Positions 35,956 to 45,831 of a stretch of DNA of 64,000 nt are shown piece after piece. Below the pieces are notes generated by a model that worked only from the letters and a program-made list of their open reading frames with translations, was not told where the DNA came from and ran no database searches. The DNA comes from Bacteroidota bacterium (GTDB taxonomy: Bacteria; Bacteroidota; Bacteroidia; Chitinophagales; Chitinophagaceae), in assembly GCA_016868855.1 (NCBI GenBank), contig VGFP01000003.1, positions 62,001 to 126,000 of the forward strand, given 5' to 3'. Made by a program: the position numbers and the translations under genes. Every line of letters starts with the position of its first letter. The first letter of the stretch is position 1.

Positions 35956-38730
35956 TTAGATCACCACGTTGATCATCTTGTTTTTGACGTAAATGATTTT
36001 TTTGGGCTGATTTCCTTCCAACCATTTTTGCACAACAGGGTCCTGCAAAACGAGCTGCTCGATTTGCTCCTGAGTGATGTCCAGCGCAAGCATCATGGTT
36101 GTCCTGGTTTTTCCATTGACGGCAATAGGATATTCTTTGGAAGTTTCAACCAAGTATTTTTCTACAAGAACAGGATAAACTGCATCCAGCACAGAGCCTT
36201 CACATCCCATTGCTTGCCAGAGTTCTTCACAAATATGCGGTGCATAAGGTGATAAAAGTACCAGGAACTTTTCAAGCAACTCTTTGGAGTGGCATTGCAA
36301 ATCAGTTAGCTCATTTACACCGATCATAAATGTACTTACAGCGGTATTGAATGAAAACTTCTCGGTATCCTCCTCCACTTTCTTCACCATCTTGTAAAAT
36401 GCTTTCCAAGCCTCGTTGCTGGGAGCATCGGTATTCACGATCAACCCTTTTTCTTCATTGAAAAACAATCTCCAGCATTTTTTGATAAACCGATGCACTC
36501 CTTCAATCCCTTTGGTATCCCATGGCTTGTCTTGCTCAACGGGACCCAAAAACATTTCATACATGCGAAAAGTATCTGCACCATATTTTTTAACAATGTC
36601 ATCAGGATTCACCACATTGAAGTAGCGTTTACTCATTTTTTCCTGTCTGCTGCCACATATATATTTTCCATCTTCAGTCATGAATGTTGCATCTGAGAAA
36701 TCGGGTTTCCATTTTTTGAAAAGATCCATGTTCAATTCCAGTCCATCAACCATGGCAACATCCACATGCAATTCATCCGTGTCGTATTGTATTTTGAGTC
36801 CAGCTGAAACAAATTGTTTTGTTCCCCTGACCCGATAAACGATCCTGGAATCACCTCCTATCTTTCCCTGGTTCAACAAACGCTTAAAAGGTTCATCAAA
36901 ATGAATGTATCCCAAATCAAAGAGTGCCTTCGTCCACATGCGCGAATAGAGGAGATGGCCTACTGCATGTTCTGTACCACCAATGTATAAGTCAACCTGA
37001 CCCCAATACTCACTTGCATCCTTCCCGCAGAACTCCTTATCGTTGTGAGGATCCATATACCTTAAAAAATACCAGCTGCTTCCTGCATAACCCGGCATGG
37101 TATTGACTTCTCTTGATCCGCCATCTTGTACAACCCAATCGCTCAAATTGGCAAGTGGACCCTGTGCATCGGGTCCGGGTTTGAGATCTGTCAATGCAGG
37201 GAGTTCCAAGGGGAGCTCTGTTTCGGAAAGTGGAATAGCTGTATCGTCCTTCCAAAGAATGGGGAAAGGCTCTCCCCAATAGCGCTGACGGCTGAATGCC
37301 GCATCACGCATTTTGTAATTGGTTTGGCGCTTACCAATGCCCATTGCTTCTAATTTTTCAATGGCAACATCGATCGCATCCGACATTTTCAGTCCATTCA
37401 AGAATCCACTGTTGTGAAGAATTGCTTCTTTGGTTGGATTTGCTTCATCCCCAGAATAAAAATCACCAATGATATTTGTAATGGGAATATTGAAATGCTG
37501 AGCGAATTTAAAATCACGTTCATCTCCACATGGAACTGCCATGATTGCACCCGTTCCATAGCCTGCCAATACATACTCACTGATCCAAATGGGAATTTTC
37601 CGATTTTCAAATGGATGCTGACAATAGGCGCCAGTGAAGACTCCGGATATTTTTTTCTCAGCCATTCTTTCCCGTTCACTTCGGCTGTTGACATATTCAA
37701 TATATGCTGCAACATCTTTAGATTGTTCCGCACTTGTGATTTGACTGATCAATTCGTGTTCAGGAGCAACGACCATGAAATCAATTCCAAAAATGGTATC
37801 TGGCCTTGTTGTGTAGACCTTTAATAACTGTCCGAAAGAAAGTGAATCAGCTGTAAGGACTTCAAAATCGATTTCTGCTCCATAACTTTTACCAATCCAG
37901 TTGGACTGCATGTCTTTCATGCTGTCACTAAAATCAACTGTATTCAGTCCGGACAGCAGCCTTTCAGCATATTCCGTAATACGCAAATACCACTGTCGCA
38001 ATTTTTTCTTCACCACTGGATGTCCGCCTCTTTCACTGACACCATTGATCACTTCATCGTTGGCTAGAACCGTGCCCAAAGCTTCACACCAATTCACTTC
38101 TCCAATGCCGCAATAAGCCAAACGGTAATGCATTAAAATTTCAGATTGTCTTTTTTTGTCAAATCCTTTCCATTCAGCTGCCGAAAATTGGATATTTCGA
38201 TCTCCCGGACAAACTATTTTTGAGTTGCCATCTTTTGCAAAAAGCGACTCCAATTCATTGATTCTTCTTGCTTGCTGTGATTTTCGATCGAACCAGCTGT
38301 CAAACAATTGAAGAAAAATCCACTGCGTCCACTTGTAATAATTTTTGTCGGAGGTCCTCACCTCTCGACTCCAATCATAACAAAATCCAATTTTGTCCAA
38401 TTGAGAACGAAAGGTTGCAATATTTTGTTCAGTAGAAACTGCAGGTGGAATACCATGATCAATGGCATACTGCTCGGCAGGGAGTCCGAATGAATCATAT
38501 CCCATCGGATGCAACACATTGTATCCTTTGAGGCGTTTGTATCTGCTGAAAATATCACTTGCGATGTACCCCAACGGATGCCCCACATGGAGTCCCGCTC
38601 CACTTGGATAGGGAAACATGTCTAGCACATAATACTTGGGTTTGTTGGAATGATTGGAAACCTTGTATGCGTTCAATTCGTTCCATTTTGACTGCCACTT
38701 TTTTTCTATTTCGCTGAATGCATATTCCAT
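35956..38730 (-). CDS. leuS: Leucyl-tRNA synthetase
   Basis: 924-residue class I synthetase. HIGH-type motif HVGHPLGYIASDIFSRY near residue 48, editing (CP1) domain with TTRPDTIFGIDFMVVAPEHEL, and the KMSKR motif (QEKMSKRYFNVVNPDDIVKKYGAD). Insertions relative to E. coli LeuRS appear around residues 160-200 (RINELESLFAKDGN) and 650-720 (GGDSRIVYRVRGTKQFV), as expected for Bacteroidota. The -7 element lies 26 nt before the ATG, and AAAGGA precedes the ATG by about 8 nt. Confidence 0.97.
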   Translation of the reverse strand: MEYAFSEIEKKWQSKWNELNAYKVSNHSNKPKYYVLDMFPYPSGAGLHVGHPLGYIASDIFSRYKRLKGYNVLHPMGYDSFGLPAEQYAIDHGIPPAVSTEQNIATFRSQLDKIGFCYDWSREVRTSDKNYYKWTQWIFLQLFDSWFDRKSQQARRINELESLFAKDGNSKIVCPGDRNIQFSAAEWKGFDKKRQSEILMHYRLAYCGIGEVNWCEALGTVLANDEVINGVSERGGHPVVKKKLRQWYLRITEYAERLLSGLNTVDFSDSMKDMQSNWIGKSYGAEIDFEVLTADSLSFGQLLKVYTTRPDTIFGIDFMVVAPEHELISQITSAEQSKDVAAYIEYVNSRSERERMAEKKISGVFTGAYCQHPFENRKIPIWISEYVLAGYGTGAIMAVPCGDERDFKFAQHFNIPITNIIGDFYSGDEANPTKEAILHNSGFLNGLKMSDAIDVAIEKLEAMGIGKRQTNYKMRDAAFSRQRYWGEPFPILWKDDTAIPLSETELPLELPALTDLKPGPDAQGPLANLSDWVVQDGGSREVNTMPGYAGSSWYFLRYMDPHNDKEFCGKDASEYWGQVDLYIGGTEHAVGHLLYSRMWTKALFDLGYIHFDEPFKRLLNQGKIGGDSRIVYRVRGTKQFVSAGLKIQYDTDELHVDVAMVDGLELNMDLFKKWKPDFSDATFMTEDGKYICGSRQEKMSKRYFNVVNPDDIVKKYGADTFRMYEMFLGPVEQDKPWDTKGIEGVHRFIKKCWRLFFNEEKGLIVNTDAPSNEAWKAFYKMVKKVEEDTEKFSFNTAVSTFMIGVNELTDLQCHSKELLEKFLVLLSPYAPHICEELWQAMGCEGSVLDAVYPVLVEKYLVETSKEYPIAVNGKTRTTMMLALDITQEQIEQLVLQDPVVQKWLEGNQPKKIIYVKNKMINVVI

Positions 38731-38756
38731 GAATATTCCTTTAATTTAACGATGTG

Positions 38757-38764
38757 CAAAGGTA
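38757..38764 (-). promoter_or_regulatory. -7 element (TACCTTTG) of leuS
   Basis: Exact TAnnTTTG match on the minus strand, ending 26 nt before the leuS ATG. The 20-nt leader would contain the AAAGGA ribosome-binding sequence, unlike the leaderless genes in this window. Confidence 0.6.
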
Positions 38765-38784
38765 CGCAAACCCCTCAAAATTGT

Positions 38785-38792
38785 TATTTTTG
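38785..38792 (+). promoter_or_regulatory. -7 element (TATTTTTG) of ftsX
   Basis: Exact TAnnTTTG match 39 nt before the ftsX ATG, about 20 nt from the divergent leuS element, so the two promoters are back to back. Confidence 0.5.
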
Positions 38793-38831
38793 ACACTGAA
38801 GAGGTCAAATCCAATCAAAACATAAGAATCA

Positions 38832-39710
38832 ATGATGACAACCCAAGGAAAAGGATCGATGAAAAAAAGCAAACCCTCCTATTTCATGGCTATTTTGGGA
38901 GTTGCATTGGTATTGTTTATTCTAGGAATCCTGGGTTGGCTGGTCATCAATACAAGCAAATTGGAAACCTATTTCAAGGGAAGCGTACAGGTACATGCTT
39001 TCATCAGAGAAGGGAGTCCACAGAAAGATATCACTTCAGTTAAAAACTCCATCAAATCAAAACCTTATGCTCGAAATGTGGAGTACATCACAAAAGAAAA
39101 AGCGCGACAAACATTCATAGGTGATGGCAATCAGGACTGGAACAAGGTCCTTGATTACAATCCCTTGCCAGCCAGCATTGATTTTTATCTTGAACCTGCA
39201 TATGTGAACAAAGATAGTCTCAAGGTCATCACTTCGGATATTATGAAAAATTTCATCATCAGTGAAGTGAAGTACCCAGACGCAGTAGTAACCAACTTGA
39301 ACAATGTGGTCAGAAAGGCAGGGTATTTTTTACTGGCACTTGCAGGTATACTGGCTTTGATTGTTATCATATTAATAGACAACACGATCAAACTCGCAAT
39401 GTTTTCCAACAGGTTTTTGATCAAGACCATGCAGATGGTAGGCGCAACCAGGTGGTTTATCTCAAAGCCATTCGATACCAAAGCGATCATCAACGGACTG
39501 ATCAGCGCTCTGCTGGCAATTGCTGCAATTCTGGTATTGATTTATGCAGTCGAAAATTGGTGGTTACCTGAAATCAAAGCATTGAAAGACAATACAAGTT
39601 TATTCCTCTTGTTCTTTGCACTCATTCTGATTGGGATAAGCATTACCTTTATCAGCACACACCGCAGTGTAACGAAGTATCTTAAAATGAAATTAGACGA
39701 CCTCTATTAA
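38832..39710 (+). CDS. ftsX: FtsX, cell-division ABC transporter permease-like protein
   Basis: 292 residues: a cytoplasmic tail, TM1 (YFMAILGVALVLFILGILGWLVI), a periplasmic domain of about 110 residues (VQVHAFIREG, NPLPASIDFYL), and three further TM helices near the C-terminus, the classical FtsX topology. LIKTMQMVGATRWFISKPF is the conserved cytoplasmic loop. FtsX with the FtsE ATPase controls peptidoglycan hydrolases at the septum; ftsE is not adjacent, as is usual in Bacteroidota. The operon continues with DUF3098 and uppP. Confidence 0.95.
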   Translation: MMTTQGKGSMKKSKPSYFMAILGVALVLFILGILGWLVINTSKLETYFKGSVQVHAFIREGSPQKDITSVKNSIKSKPYARNVEYITKEKARQTFIGDGNQDWNKVLDYNPLPASIDFYLEPAYVNKDSLKVITSDIMKNFIISEVKYPDAVVTNLNNVVRKAGYFLLALAGILALIVIILIDNTIKLAMFSNRFLIKTMQMVGATRWFISKPFDTKAIINGLISALLAIAAILVLIYAVENWWLPEIKALKDNTSLFLLFFALILIGISITFISTHRSVTKYLKMKLDDLY

Positions 39711-39721
39711 TTTATACATCA

Positions 39722-39952
39722 ATGGAAACAAAGAACACACCGCTTTTTGGAAAAGAAAATCTTGTATGGATGCTGATTGGTTTAGTGACCATCGTCATCG
39801 GACTCATCCTGATGGCTGGAGGCAAAAGCACTGATCCCAATGTATTCAATGAAAATGAGGTTTACAGTTTCAGAAGAATTACACTGGCTCCTATTCTGAT
39901 CGTAGCGGGTCTCCTGATTGAAGTGTTTGCGATCATGAAAAAAAGTAAATAA
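39722..39952 (+). CDS. DUF3098 membrane protein
   Basis: 76-residue protein with two hydrophobic helices (WMLIGLVTIVIGLILMAGG and ITLAPILIVAGLLIEVFAIM) separated by the conserved loop DPNVFNENEVYSFRR. This matches the Bacteroidota-restricted DUF3098 family, which almost always lies between ftsX and uppP, as here (11 and 15 nt spacing). Function unknown; the constant context suggests a link with division or the undecaprenyl cycle. Confidence 0.9.
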   Translation: METKNTPLFGKENLVWMLIGLVTIVIGLILMAGGKSTDPNVFNENEVYSFRRITLAPILIVAGLLIEVFAIMKKSK

Positions 39953-39967
39953 ACGCTTCAACTCATC

Positions 39968-40765
39968 ATGGGTTATATCCAGGCCATTGTTTTAGCCATC
40001 ATTGAAGGCATCACAGAATTTCTCCCAGTGTCCTCTACCGGACATATGGCCATCGCATCTGCCTTTTTTGAAACAGCCAGTGATCCATTCACTAAATTGT
40101 TTGAAATCGTCATTCAATTTGGCGCCATCCTGTCTGTTGTTGTATTGTACTGGAAGAAATTTATACAATTCAAGAGATTGGATTTCTATATAAAACTTTT
40201 TATTGCCATCATACCCGCACTCGCTTTCGGTGCTGTATTCAAAAAGCACATAGACCAGGCTTTGGAAAAGCCAATTTTTATTTCCAGCATACTTTTCTTG
40301 GGAGGCATTGTTTTGTTGTTTGTCGACAATTGGTTCAAAGCCCCGGTTATCGACGATGAAGAAAAAGTAAATTATAAAACATCATTCTTCATTGGTTGTT
40401 ACCAGGTACTGGCCATCCTTTTACCTGGACTCAGCAGAAGTGCTGCCACCATCATTGGGGGCATGCAACAAAAACTCACCAGAAGTGCTGCTGCCGAATT
40501 CTCATTTTTCTTGGCAGTCCCCACCATGTTCGCCGCCACTGCCAAAAGCATATATGACATCTGGAATGAGGAACCTGCTTTGCTAAACAGCGATGGAATA
40601 ACAACGCTATTGATTGGGAGTATAATTGCATTTATTGTTGCACTTATTGCCATCAAGTTCTTCATCAGTTTCCTCCAAAAAAATGGCTTCAGGTTGTTTG
40701 GATGGTATCGAATTATTCTTGGATTGGTGCTGTTTATATTGATTTACACCGGGCACCTAGGCTGA
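39968..40765 (+). CDS. uppP: Undecaprenyl-diphosphatase (BacA/UppP)
   Basis: 265-residue integral membrane phosphatase that recycles undecaprenyl diphosphate to the monophosphate carrier; also confers bacitracin tolerance. Motifs are [15 protein letters not shown] near the start and [16 protein letters not shown] around residue 155, containing the catalytic Glu- and Ser/Arg-rich loops. Third gene of the ftsX operon. The truB gene that often follows in Bacteroidota is absent here. Confidence 0.96.
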   Translation: MGYIQAIVLAIIEGITEFLPVSSTGHMAIASAFFETASDPFTKLFEIVIQFGAILSVVVLYWKKFIQFKRLDFYIKLFIAIIPALAFGAVFKKHIDQALEKPIFISSILFLGGIVLLFVDNWFKAPVIDDEEKVNYKTSFFIGCYQVLAILLPGLSRSAATIIGGMQQKLTRSAAAEFSFFLAVPTMFAATAKSIYDIWNEEPALLNSDGITTLLIGSIIAFIVALIAIKFFISFLQKNGFRLFGWYRIILGLVLFILIYTGHLG

Positions 40766-40823
40766 TTTTTGAGTAAAAGGGAATTCAGTTCTTTTGCTTA
40801 CCTTACTGATAAGATTTGCAAAT

Positions 40824-42149
40824 ATGGACAATAGAAAAAAAATCCAAAGGGCCTGGACCATGTATGACTGGGCCAACAGTGTTTATAATCTTGTTATCAC
40901 CTCAACGATTTTTCCTGCATATTACGTTGCCATCACCAGCAGCAACAACGACGAACAATCCTATGTAAACTTTTTTGGCCATCAATTCATGAATACAGCT
41001 CTTCAGAATTATGCGCTGGCGATTGTCTTCTTTATAGTTGCCATCACTTCCCCCATCCTTTCTTCGATTGCTGATTACAGAGGAAACAAAAAAGCATTCA
41101 TGCGTTTCTTTGTTGTCATCGGATCCCTTGCTTGTTCCATGATGTTTTTCTTCACGCCAGAAAAAATTGAATGGGGAATTATTTTTTTCGCCTTGGCAGC
41201 ATTGGGATTTTGGAGCAGCCTGGTTTTCTATAATTCTTATTTGCCGGATATTGCTACGCCAGAGGAAAGAGACGGACTCAGTGCGAGGGGATTTGCAATG
41301 GGATACATCGGAAGTGTACTCTTGCAACTGATCTGCTTTGTAGTTATTCTGCAGCCACAACTGTTTGGATTGGATCCAAATGATAAAACAATGGGACCCA
41401 GAATTTCATTTTTATTGGTAGGATGTTGGTGGCTGGGATTCGCACAAATCACCTTCAGAGCACTTCCTTCCAATACAGAGCAAAACAAACAACTTAAAAA
41501 ACACCTGCTGGTGAACGGGTTTCATGAATTGAAACAGGTTTGGAATCAAGCCAAACAAATTCCTGCCCTGAAGAGATACCTGATCTCTTTCTTCCTTTTC
41601 AGTGTAGGCGTTCAGACTGTCATGTTGGTAGCTGCCAGCTTCAGTAAAAAAGAAATTTTTCCCAAACCAGAGGATGAACCCAAATTGATCATGACAATCA
41701 TACTCATCCAATTGGTGGCACTTGTTGGTGCTATTCTCATGAGTTGGCTGAGTAAACGAATTGGAAATATTTACACCTTGGTCGTGGCAGTTTTTATTTG
41801 GATAGGAATCTGTCTATGGGGATACTTTATTCAATCACAGACTGAATTTTATATTTTAGCTGCATGCGTGGGTCTGGTCATGGGTGGTATTCAAACCATT
41901 GGAAGAAGCACCTACTCAAAATTGATTCCACCAACAGAAGATACAACCTCCTATTTCAGCTTTTATGACGTGACCGAAAAAATTGCACTCACTATTGGAT
42001 TATTCCTTTTCGCAAGAAACGAAGAACTTACGGGCAGCATCAGAAATTCAATACTCGTCCTCATGCTTTTTTTTATTTTTAGCTTTTTTGCCCTCTTGTA
42101 CACCAAAAAAGTTATTACAAAAGAAAAATATGCAAGTCTATTCAATTGA
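40824..42149 (+). CDS. UMF1-family MFS transporter
   Basis: 441-residue protein with about twelve membrane segments. The opening RAWTMYDWANSVYNLVITSTIFPAYY is diagnostic for the UMF1 (Atg22-like) branch of the major facilitator superfamily. Substrate is unknown; yeast Atg22 exports amino acids from the vacuole, which may not carry over. I set the start at ATG 40824; a TTG at 40794 is the alternative. The last 20 nt overlap the next gene, implying translational coupling. Confidence 0.9.
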   Translation: MDNRKKIQRAWTMYDWANSVYNLVITSTIFPAYYVAITSSNNDEQSYVNFFGHQFMNTALQNYALAIVFFIVAITSPILSSIADYRGNKKAFMRFFVVIGSLACSMMFFFTPEKIEWGIIFFALAALGFWSSLVFYNSYLPDIATPEERDGLSARGFAMGYIGSVLLQLICFVVILQPQLFGLDPNDKTMGPRISFLLVGCWWLGFAQITFRALPSNTEQNKQLKKHLLVNGFHELKQVWNQAKQIPALKRYLISFFLFSVGVQTVMLVAASFSKKEIFPKPEDEPKLIMTIILIQLVALVGAILMSWLSKRIGNIYTLVVAVFIWIGICLWGYFIQSQTEFYILAACVGLVMGGIQTIGRSTYSKLIPPTEDTTSYFSFYDVTEKIALTIGLFLFARNEELTGSIRNSILVLMLFFIFSFFALLYTKKVITKEKYASLFN

Positions 42150-42963
42150 CGCCGGAACTTTCAAGCTGGATGGTGGTGCCATGTTTGGGGTCGTACCTAA
42201 GCAGCTCTGGCAGAAGTTGATTCCTGCCGACGAAAACAATCTTTGCACTTTTGCCATGAGGTGTTTGCTGATTGTTGAGGGCGATCAAAGAATACTCATC
42301 GACACCGGAATGGGTGATAAACAATCTGATAAATTTTTTGGACATTATCATCCCGCTGGTAATCATCTGTTGACCTCACTAAAAGAAAAAGGGTTTGAGA
42401 AAGAGGATATTACAGATGTGCTGTTGACCCATCTGCATTTTGATCATTGCGGCGGTGCTGTCAATAAGTCAATGGAGCCTGCATTTCCACATGCAACCTA
42501 TTGGACTTCCGAGCAACATTGGAAATGGGCCGTGCATCCGAATGCCAGAGAAAAAGCATCTTTTCTTAAAGAAAATATATTACCGCTGCAAGAGCATGGT
42601 GTAATCAAATTCATTGAGGAAAAGCAAGAGCAACGGACCCGTTTTTCAGAGCATATTGAAATTCTTTTTGCCAACGGGCATACTAAAAGCATGATGCTTC
42701 CGATATTTCAATACAACAACCATACGTTTGTTTACATGGCAGATCTAATTCCCACTGCTGCCCATATTCCACTGCCCTATGTAATGGGCTATGATATGTT
42801 TCCAATGACAACAATGACTGAAAAAGAAGCTTTTCTGAAAGAAGCAGCATCCAATAGATACAAGCTCATTTTTGAACACGACGTGAACATTGAATGTTGC
42901 AACGTCTTTGAAACAGAGAAAGGATTTTCAAAAGGTGAAGTTTTTCAATTGCGTGATCTTTGA
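42130..42963 (+). CDS. Metallo-beta-lactamase-fold hydrolase (lactonase-like)
   Basis: 277 residues from the ATG at 42130 (MQVYSIDAGTFKLDGG). The zinc motif HLHFDH is at 101-106, with IDTGMGD upstream and FANGHTKSM, YMADLIPTAAH and FEHDV downstream as further metal ligands. The layout resembles quorum-quenching lactonases and related MBL hydrolases of the AttM type, but the substrate cannot be assigned. The frame is open further upstream inside the transporter gene, which I regard as shadow. It overlaps the transporter by 20 nt and its stop abuts the convergent DUF3108 gene. Confidence 0.85.
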   Translation: MQVYSIDAGTFKLDGGAMFGVVPKQLWQKLIPADENNLCTFAMRCLLIVEGDQRILIDTGMGDKQSDKFFGHYHPAGNHLLTSLKEKGFEKEDITDVLLTHLHFDHCGGAVNKSMEPAFPHATYWTSEQHWKWAVHPNAREKASFLKENILPLQEHGVIKFIEEKQEQRTRFSEHIEILFANGHTKSMMLPIFQYNNHTFVYMADLIPTAAHIPLPYVMGYDMFPMTTMTEKEAFLKEAASNRYKLIFEHDVNIECCNVFETEKGFSKGEVFQLRDL

Positions 42964-43764
42964 TCATCGCCATGTGATGAGTGCGTCAAATGGATATCGT
43001 AGATTTTTGAACTTGACCATATCCACTTTTACGCTGCCAACACTGATGGGACTTTCAATTCGCAGTGGCAGGTGATTTCCATCATCTGATACCCAGACAG
43101 TCATGAGCTCCCCTCCCTTGAAAACGGTACCGCCGATCAACATGGGCTTGAACTTGATGGCATTGAAAATGCCGTATTTGGTTTTGATCACTTCTTTTCC
43201 AAGATAACGTATGTAGAGATTATGTACCGCGTCATCAATGAACATGCTGAATGGAATTTTCTCTCCTATGCTGCGCTTTGAAAAATCAATATTTCTTGCA
43301 TAATACACCGCACTCAACACATCCTGTATGCATGCAGGTACACTGAAACTGCCTTTTTGTGTAGTTGCTTTTTTCTCATCATAGTTGAAGTTGACCAACT
43401 CATCTTTTCTGTAACTACCTTCCTCTACATGTCTCACAAAACGATAGGGCTTCATGGTAGCAGTATCTACATATGACTCATATTTATCCCTCACCCTGAA
43501 TATCCAATCATATGAAGGATTGGAAGTACCGAGTCCAACAATATGATATACCGGCTTGCTGTTGATTTTGGCATTGCTTACCGTGAATGATGCATTTCCT
43601 GCATCTACATACAATCCAATTATATTATAAAATATCTTAAAATTTACCTGCTCATTCCCTGTAAATGAAACATTCTGAACCCCACAGAAATCATTATCAG
43701 CTGTCAATGTTATAGACAGCAGTATGAAGCATAAAAAAAGGGTCGATTTCCTGGCAAAATTCAT
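42964..43764 (-). CDS. DUF3108 protein, exported
   Basis: 266-residue protein with an N-terminal signal peptide (STLFLCFILLSITLTA) and a DUF3108 body: FKIFYNIIGLYVDAGNASFTV, YDWIFRVRDKYESYVDTATMKPYRFVRHVEEG, and LGKEVIKTKYGIFNAIKFKPML. DUF3108 proteins resemble periplasmic lipid-binding beta-barrels; the role is unknown. The last gene end abuts the MBL gene. A perfect -7 element 4 nt before the ATG supports this start. Confidence 0.88.
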   Translation of the reverse strand: MNFARKSTLFLCFILLSITLTADNDFCGVQNVSFTGNEQVNFKIFYNIIGLYVDAGNASFTVSNAKINSKPVYHIVGLGTSNPSYDWIFRVRDKYESYVDTATMKPYRFVRHVEEGSYRKDELVNFNYDEKKATTQKGSFSVPACIQDVLSAVYYARNIDFSKRSIGEKIPFSMFIDDAVHNLYIRYLGKEVIKTKYGIFNAIKFKPMLIGGTVFKGGELMTVWVSDDGNHLPLRIESPISVGSVKVDMVKFKNLRYPFDALITWR

Positions 43765-43768
43765 GTTG

Positions 43769-43776
43769 CAAAGATA
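43769..43776 (-). promoter_or_regulatory. -7 element (TATCTTTG) 4 nt before the DUF3108 gene
   Basis: Minus-strand TATCTTTG, then CAAC, then the ATG at 43764. Exact consensus and the same 4-nt spacing as at four other genes in the window. Confidence 0.6.
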
Positions 43777-43829
43777 ATTGTGTTCAAAGGCAATTCATCA
43801 AAAGAAATACAAAGCCCATGATAAATTGT

Positions 43830-44825
43830 TTATGGATCAATCCGGTCAATTGGCTTAAAGATCAACCAAAAGGCACCGATGATGGCAGGAAGTACAACAT
43901 TGAGCAGCCAAATAATGGTAGCGCCAATGGTTATTCCCAAAAGATTTGAAGTGTACACCGAAAAAAGTAAATATGAAAATTCCCATCTCAATCCGATTTC
44001 AACAAATGAAATGGTTGGAATCACAACCAATCCAAATAGCATCAATGATACACCAGCGAAGGTTGAAATAAAAGATATATCTACTCCAAGCCATGAAAAA
44101 ACAAGCCAATACTGAAAAACAATAATCAGTGTCTTTAGAATTGTCAATCCAAACATCACTATTGATGTTTCATGATTTATTTGCATGCATGCACTCCAAA
44201 TATTTGTAAACTTTTTAAGAAAATGAGTATTCATCAAAAAAATAAACAATCGCTTTTGTATGACAAAAAATATGATACATGCGAAAGAAATCAAGAGTGC
44301 AACCAATTGCAATATTTCAATCCATTCTCCAGTTGAACTTGACAGCTTTTTTGACAAGGATGTTGCATCGTAAAAATAAAAAGCGATAGATGCAAAAAAA
44401 CAGTAAACCGATATTTGCACAACAGTATTGTATACAGTAAATGCAGTACCAATGCCTTTCTTTTCAGAAGGCAAATACACAACCCGTCCAATGAATTCAC
44501 CCATCCGGTTCGGTGTAACAAAGGAAAAAGATTGTCCTGCGAAAATCATTTTGAGAGAAGTTGCCCATTTCATATGAAAAGAAACTGCACCCAAGATCTT
44601 CCTCCACTTCAATGCCTCGATTGTCCATTGCAGCAACATCAAAAGGAGTGAAACAAGGGGCAAAAGCATTCCATTCTTACTGATATTTTGCTGTATGGTA
44701 TTTAGATCAAACGAAAGCTGGGGACTGGTTGAAAGTTTATGGTATAAATGATAGGATATGAGGATGAGCAATGCAGGTCCCACCACATAATTGAGGATTA
44801 ATTTGATATTTTTGTTGAGGCTCAC
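43830..44825 (-). CDS. Flippase-like (LPG synthase TM-domain) membrane protein
   Basis: 331 residues with seven or eight hydrophobic helices. The segment LQWTIEALKWRKIL and AGQSFSFVTPNRMGEFIGRVVYLP matches the UPF0104/'lysylphosphatidylglycerol synthase TM region' family, which resembles the flippase half of MprF. No catalytic domain is attached. It starts with GTG at 44825, only 17 nt from the divergent ruvC start (TTG). Substrate unknown. Confidence 0.85.
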   Translation of the reverse strand: MSLNKNIKLILNYVVGPALLILISYHLYHKLSTSPQLSFDLNTIQQNISKNGMLLPLVSLLLMLLQWTIEALKWRKILGAVSFHMKWATSLKMIFAGQSFSFVTPNRMGEFIGRVVYLPSEKKGIGTAFTVYNTVVQISVYCFFASIAFYFYDATSLSKKLSSSTGEWIEILQLVALLISFACIIFFVIQKRLFIFLMNTHFLKKFTNIWSACMQINHETSIVMFGLTILKTLIIVFQYWLVFSWLGVDISFISTFAGVSLMLFGLVVIPTISFVEIGLRWEFSYLLFSVYTSNLLGITIGATIIWLLNVVLPAIIGAFWLIFKPIDRIDP

Positions 44826-44842
44826 GCGATAACAATATACAC

Positions 44843-45433
44843 TTGAAACGGAAAAGTAAAATTATTTTAGGAATCGACCCAGGAACAGTCATCATGGGAT
44901 TCAGCATCATTGAAACAAATGGGAGCAAAATCAACATGCTGGAGATGGATGTAGTGAAGTTGAACGGGAAAAAAGATATGTTCGTGCGACTGGGCATGAT
45001 CAACGAAACCATTCAATCGTTGATCGATAAATACCATCCTGACGCGATGGCGATTGAAGCACCTTTTTTTGGGAAAAATGTTCAAAGCATGCTTAAACTT
45101 GGCAGGGCCCAGGGTGTGGCCATCGCGGTGGCCATGTCCAACAAGATTGCTGTTGCGGAATACTCCCCAAAAAAAGTCAAACAGTCCATCACAGGCAATG
45201 GAAATGCAACCAAGGAGCAGATTTGGAAAATGTTGAACAACATCATGCAACTCAAGCATACCATTCGGTATTTTGATGCCTCTGATGCATTGGCAGTAGC
45301 AGTTTGCCATCAATTCAACGACCAGACAATTCCTATTCCAAAGGCAAGTTCAAAAAGAAAACCAAACAAGAAAGCAAGTTCCAGCTGGAGCAATTTCATT
45401 CAGCAACATCCTGAACGGGTGGTCAAAAAATGA
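44843..45433 (+). CDS. ruvC: Holliday junction resolvase RuvC
   Basis: 196-residue RNase H-fold nuclease. Acidic residues are in ILGIDPGTVIMGF (Asp11-12 region), AIEAPFFGKNVQSMLKLGRAQG, and YFDASDALAVAVCH, matching the four catalytic carboxylates of RuvC. The C-terminus has a basic tail (SSKRKPNKKASS) longer than in E. coli. The start is TTG at 44843, needed to include the GIDPGT motif since no ATG precedes it in frame. Its stop abuts the HIT gene end. Confidence 0.93.
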   Translation: MKRKSKIILGIDPGTVIMGFSIIETNGSKINMLEMDVVKLNGKKDMFVRLGMINETIQSLIDKYHPDAMAIEAPFFGKNVQSMLKLGRAQGVAIAVAMSNKIAVAEYSPKKVKQSITGNGNATKEQIWKMLNNIMQLKHTIRYFDASDALAVAVCHQFNDQTIPIPKASSKRKPNKKASSSWSNFIQQHPERVVKK

Positions 45434-45829
45434 TCAGGATAAATGTGCAAGTATGGCAACTTGGGCCTGATGCAAGGCCTCCTGTGTAGGCTTTAATTTT
45501 TCCCTGGTAAAATTCAAATCATCAGCAGTTTGTATTGGTACCAGGTGCACATGCGCATGGGGTACTTCCAATCCAATGACGGCAATACCACAACGTTTAC
45601 AGGGAAATGCCTTTTCAATGGCTTTTGCGATAGGTTTTGAGAAAGACAAAATTTGATTGAGCTCGTTTTCGCTCAAATCAAAAATATAATCTGTTTCTTT
45701 TTTAGGCACTACCAATGTATGTCCGGGTACAAGCGGAAATACATCCAGGAATGCATAAAACTGATCGTTTTCTGCAATTTTATAGGAAGGAATTTCTCCG
45801 CTGATGATTTTGCTGAAAATACTTGACAT
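45434..45829 (-). CDS. HIT-family nucleotide hydrolase/transferase
   Basis: 131 residues, with the histidine triad HAHVHLVP near residue 98 and the N-terminal pattern IFSKIISGEIPSYKIAENDQFYAFLDVFPLVPGHTLVVPK typical of HinT/Fhit-like proteins. HIT enzymes split nucleoside phosphoramidates or dinucleotides. Two nt downstream of greA, so likely co-transcribed. Confidence 0.94.
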   Translation of the reverse strand: MSSIFSKIISGEIPSYKIAENDQFYAFLDVFPLVPGHTLVVPKKETDYIFDLSENELNQILSFSKPIAKAIEKAFPCKRCGIAVIGLEVPHAHVHLVPIQTADDLNFTREKLKPTQEALHQAQVAILAHLS

Positions 45830-45831
45830 AT

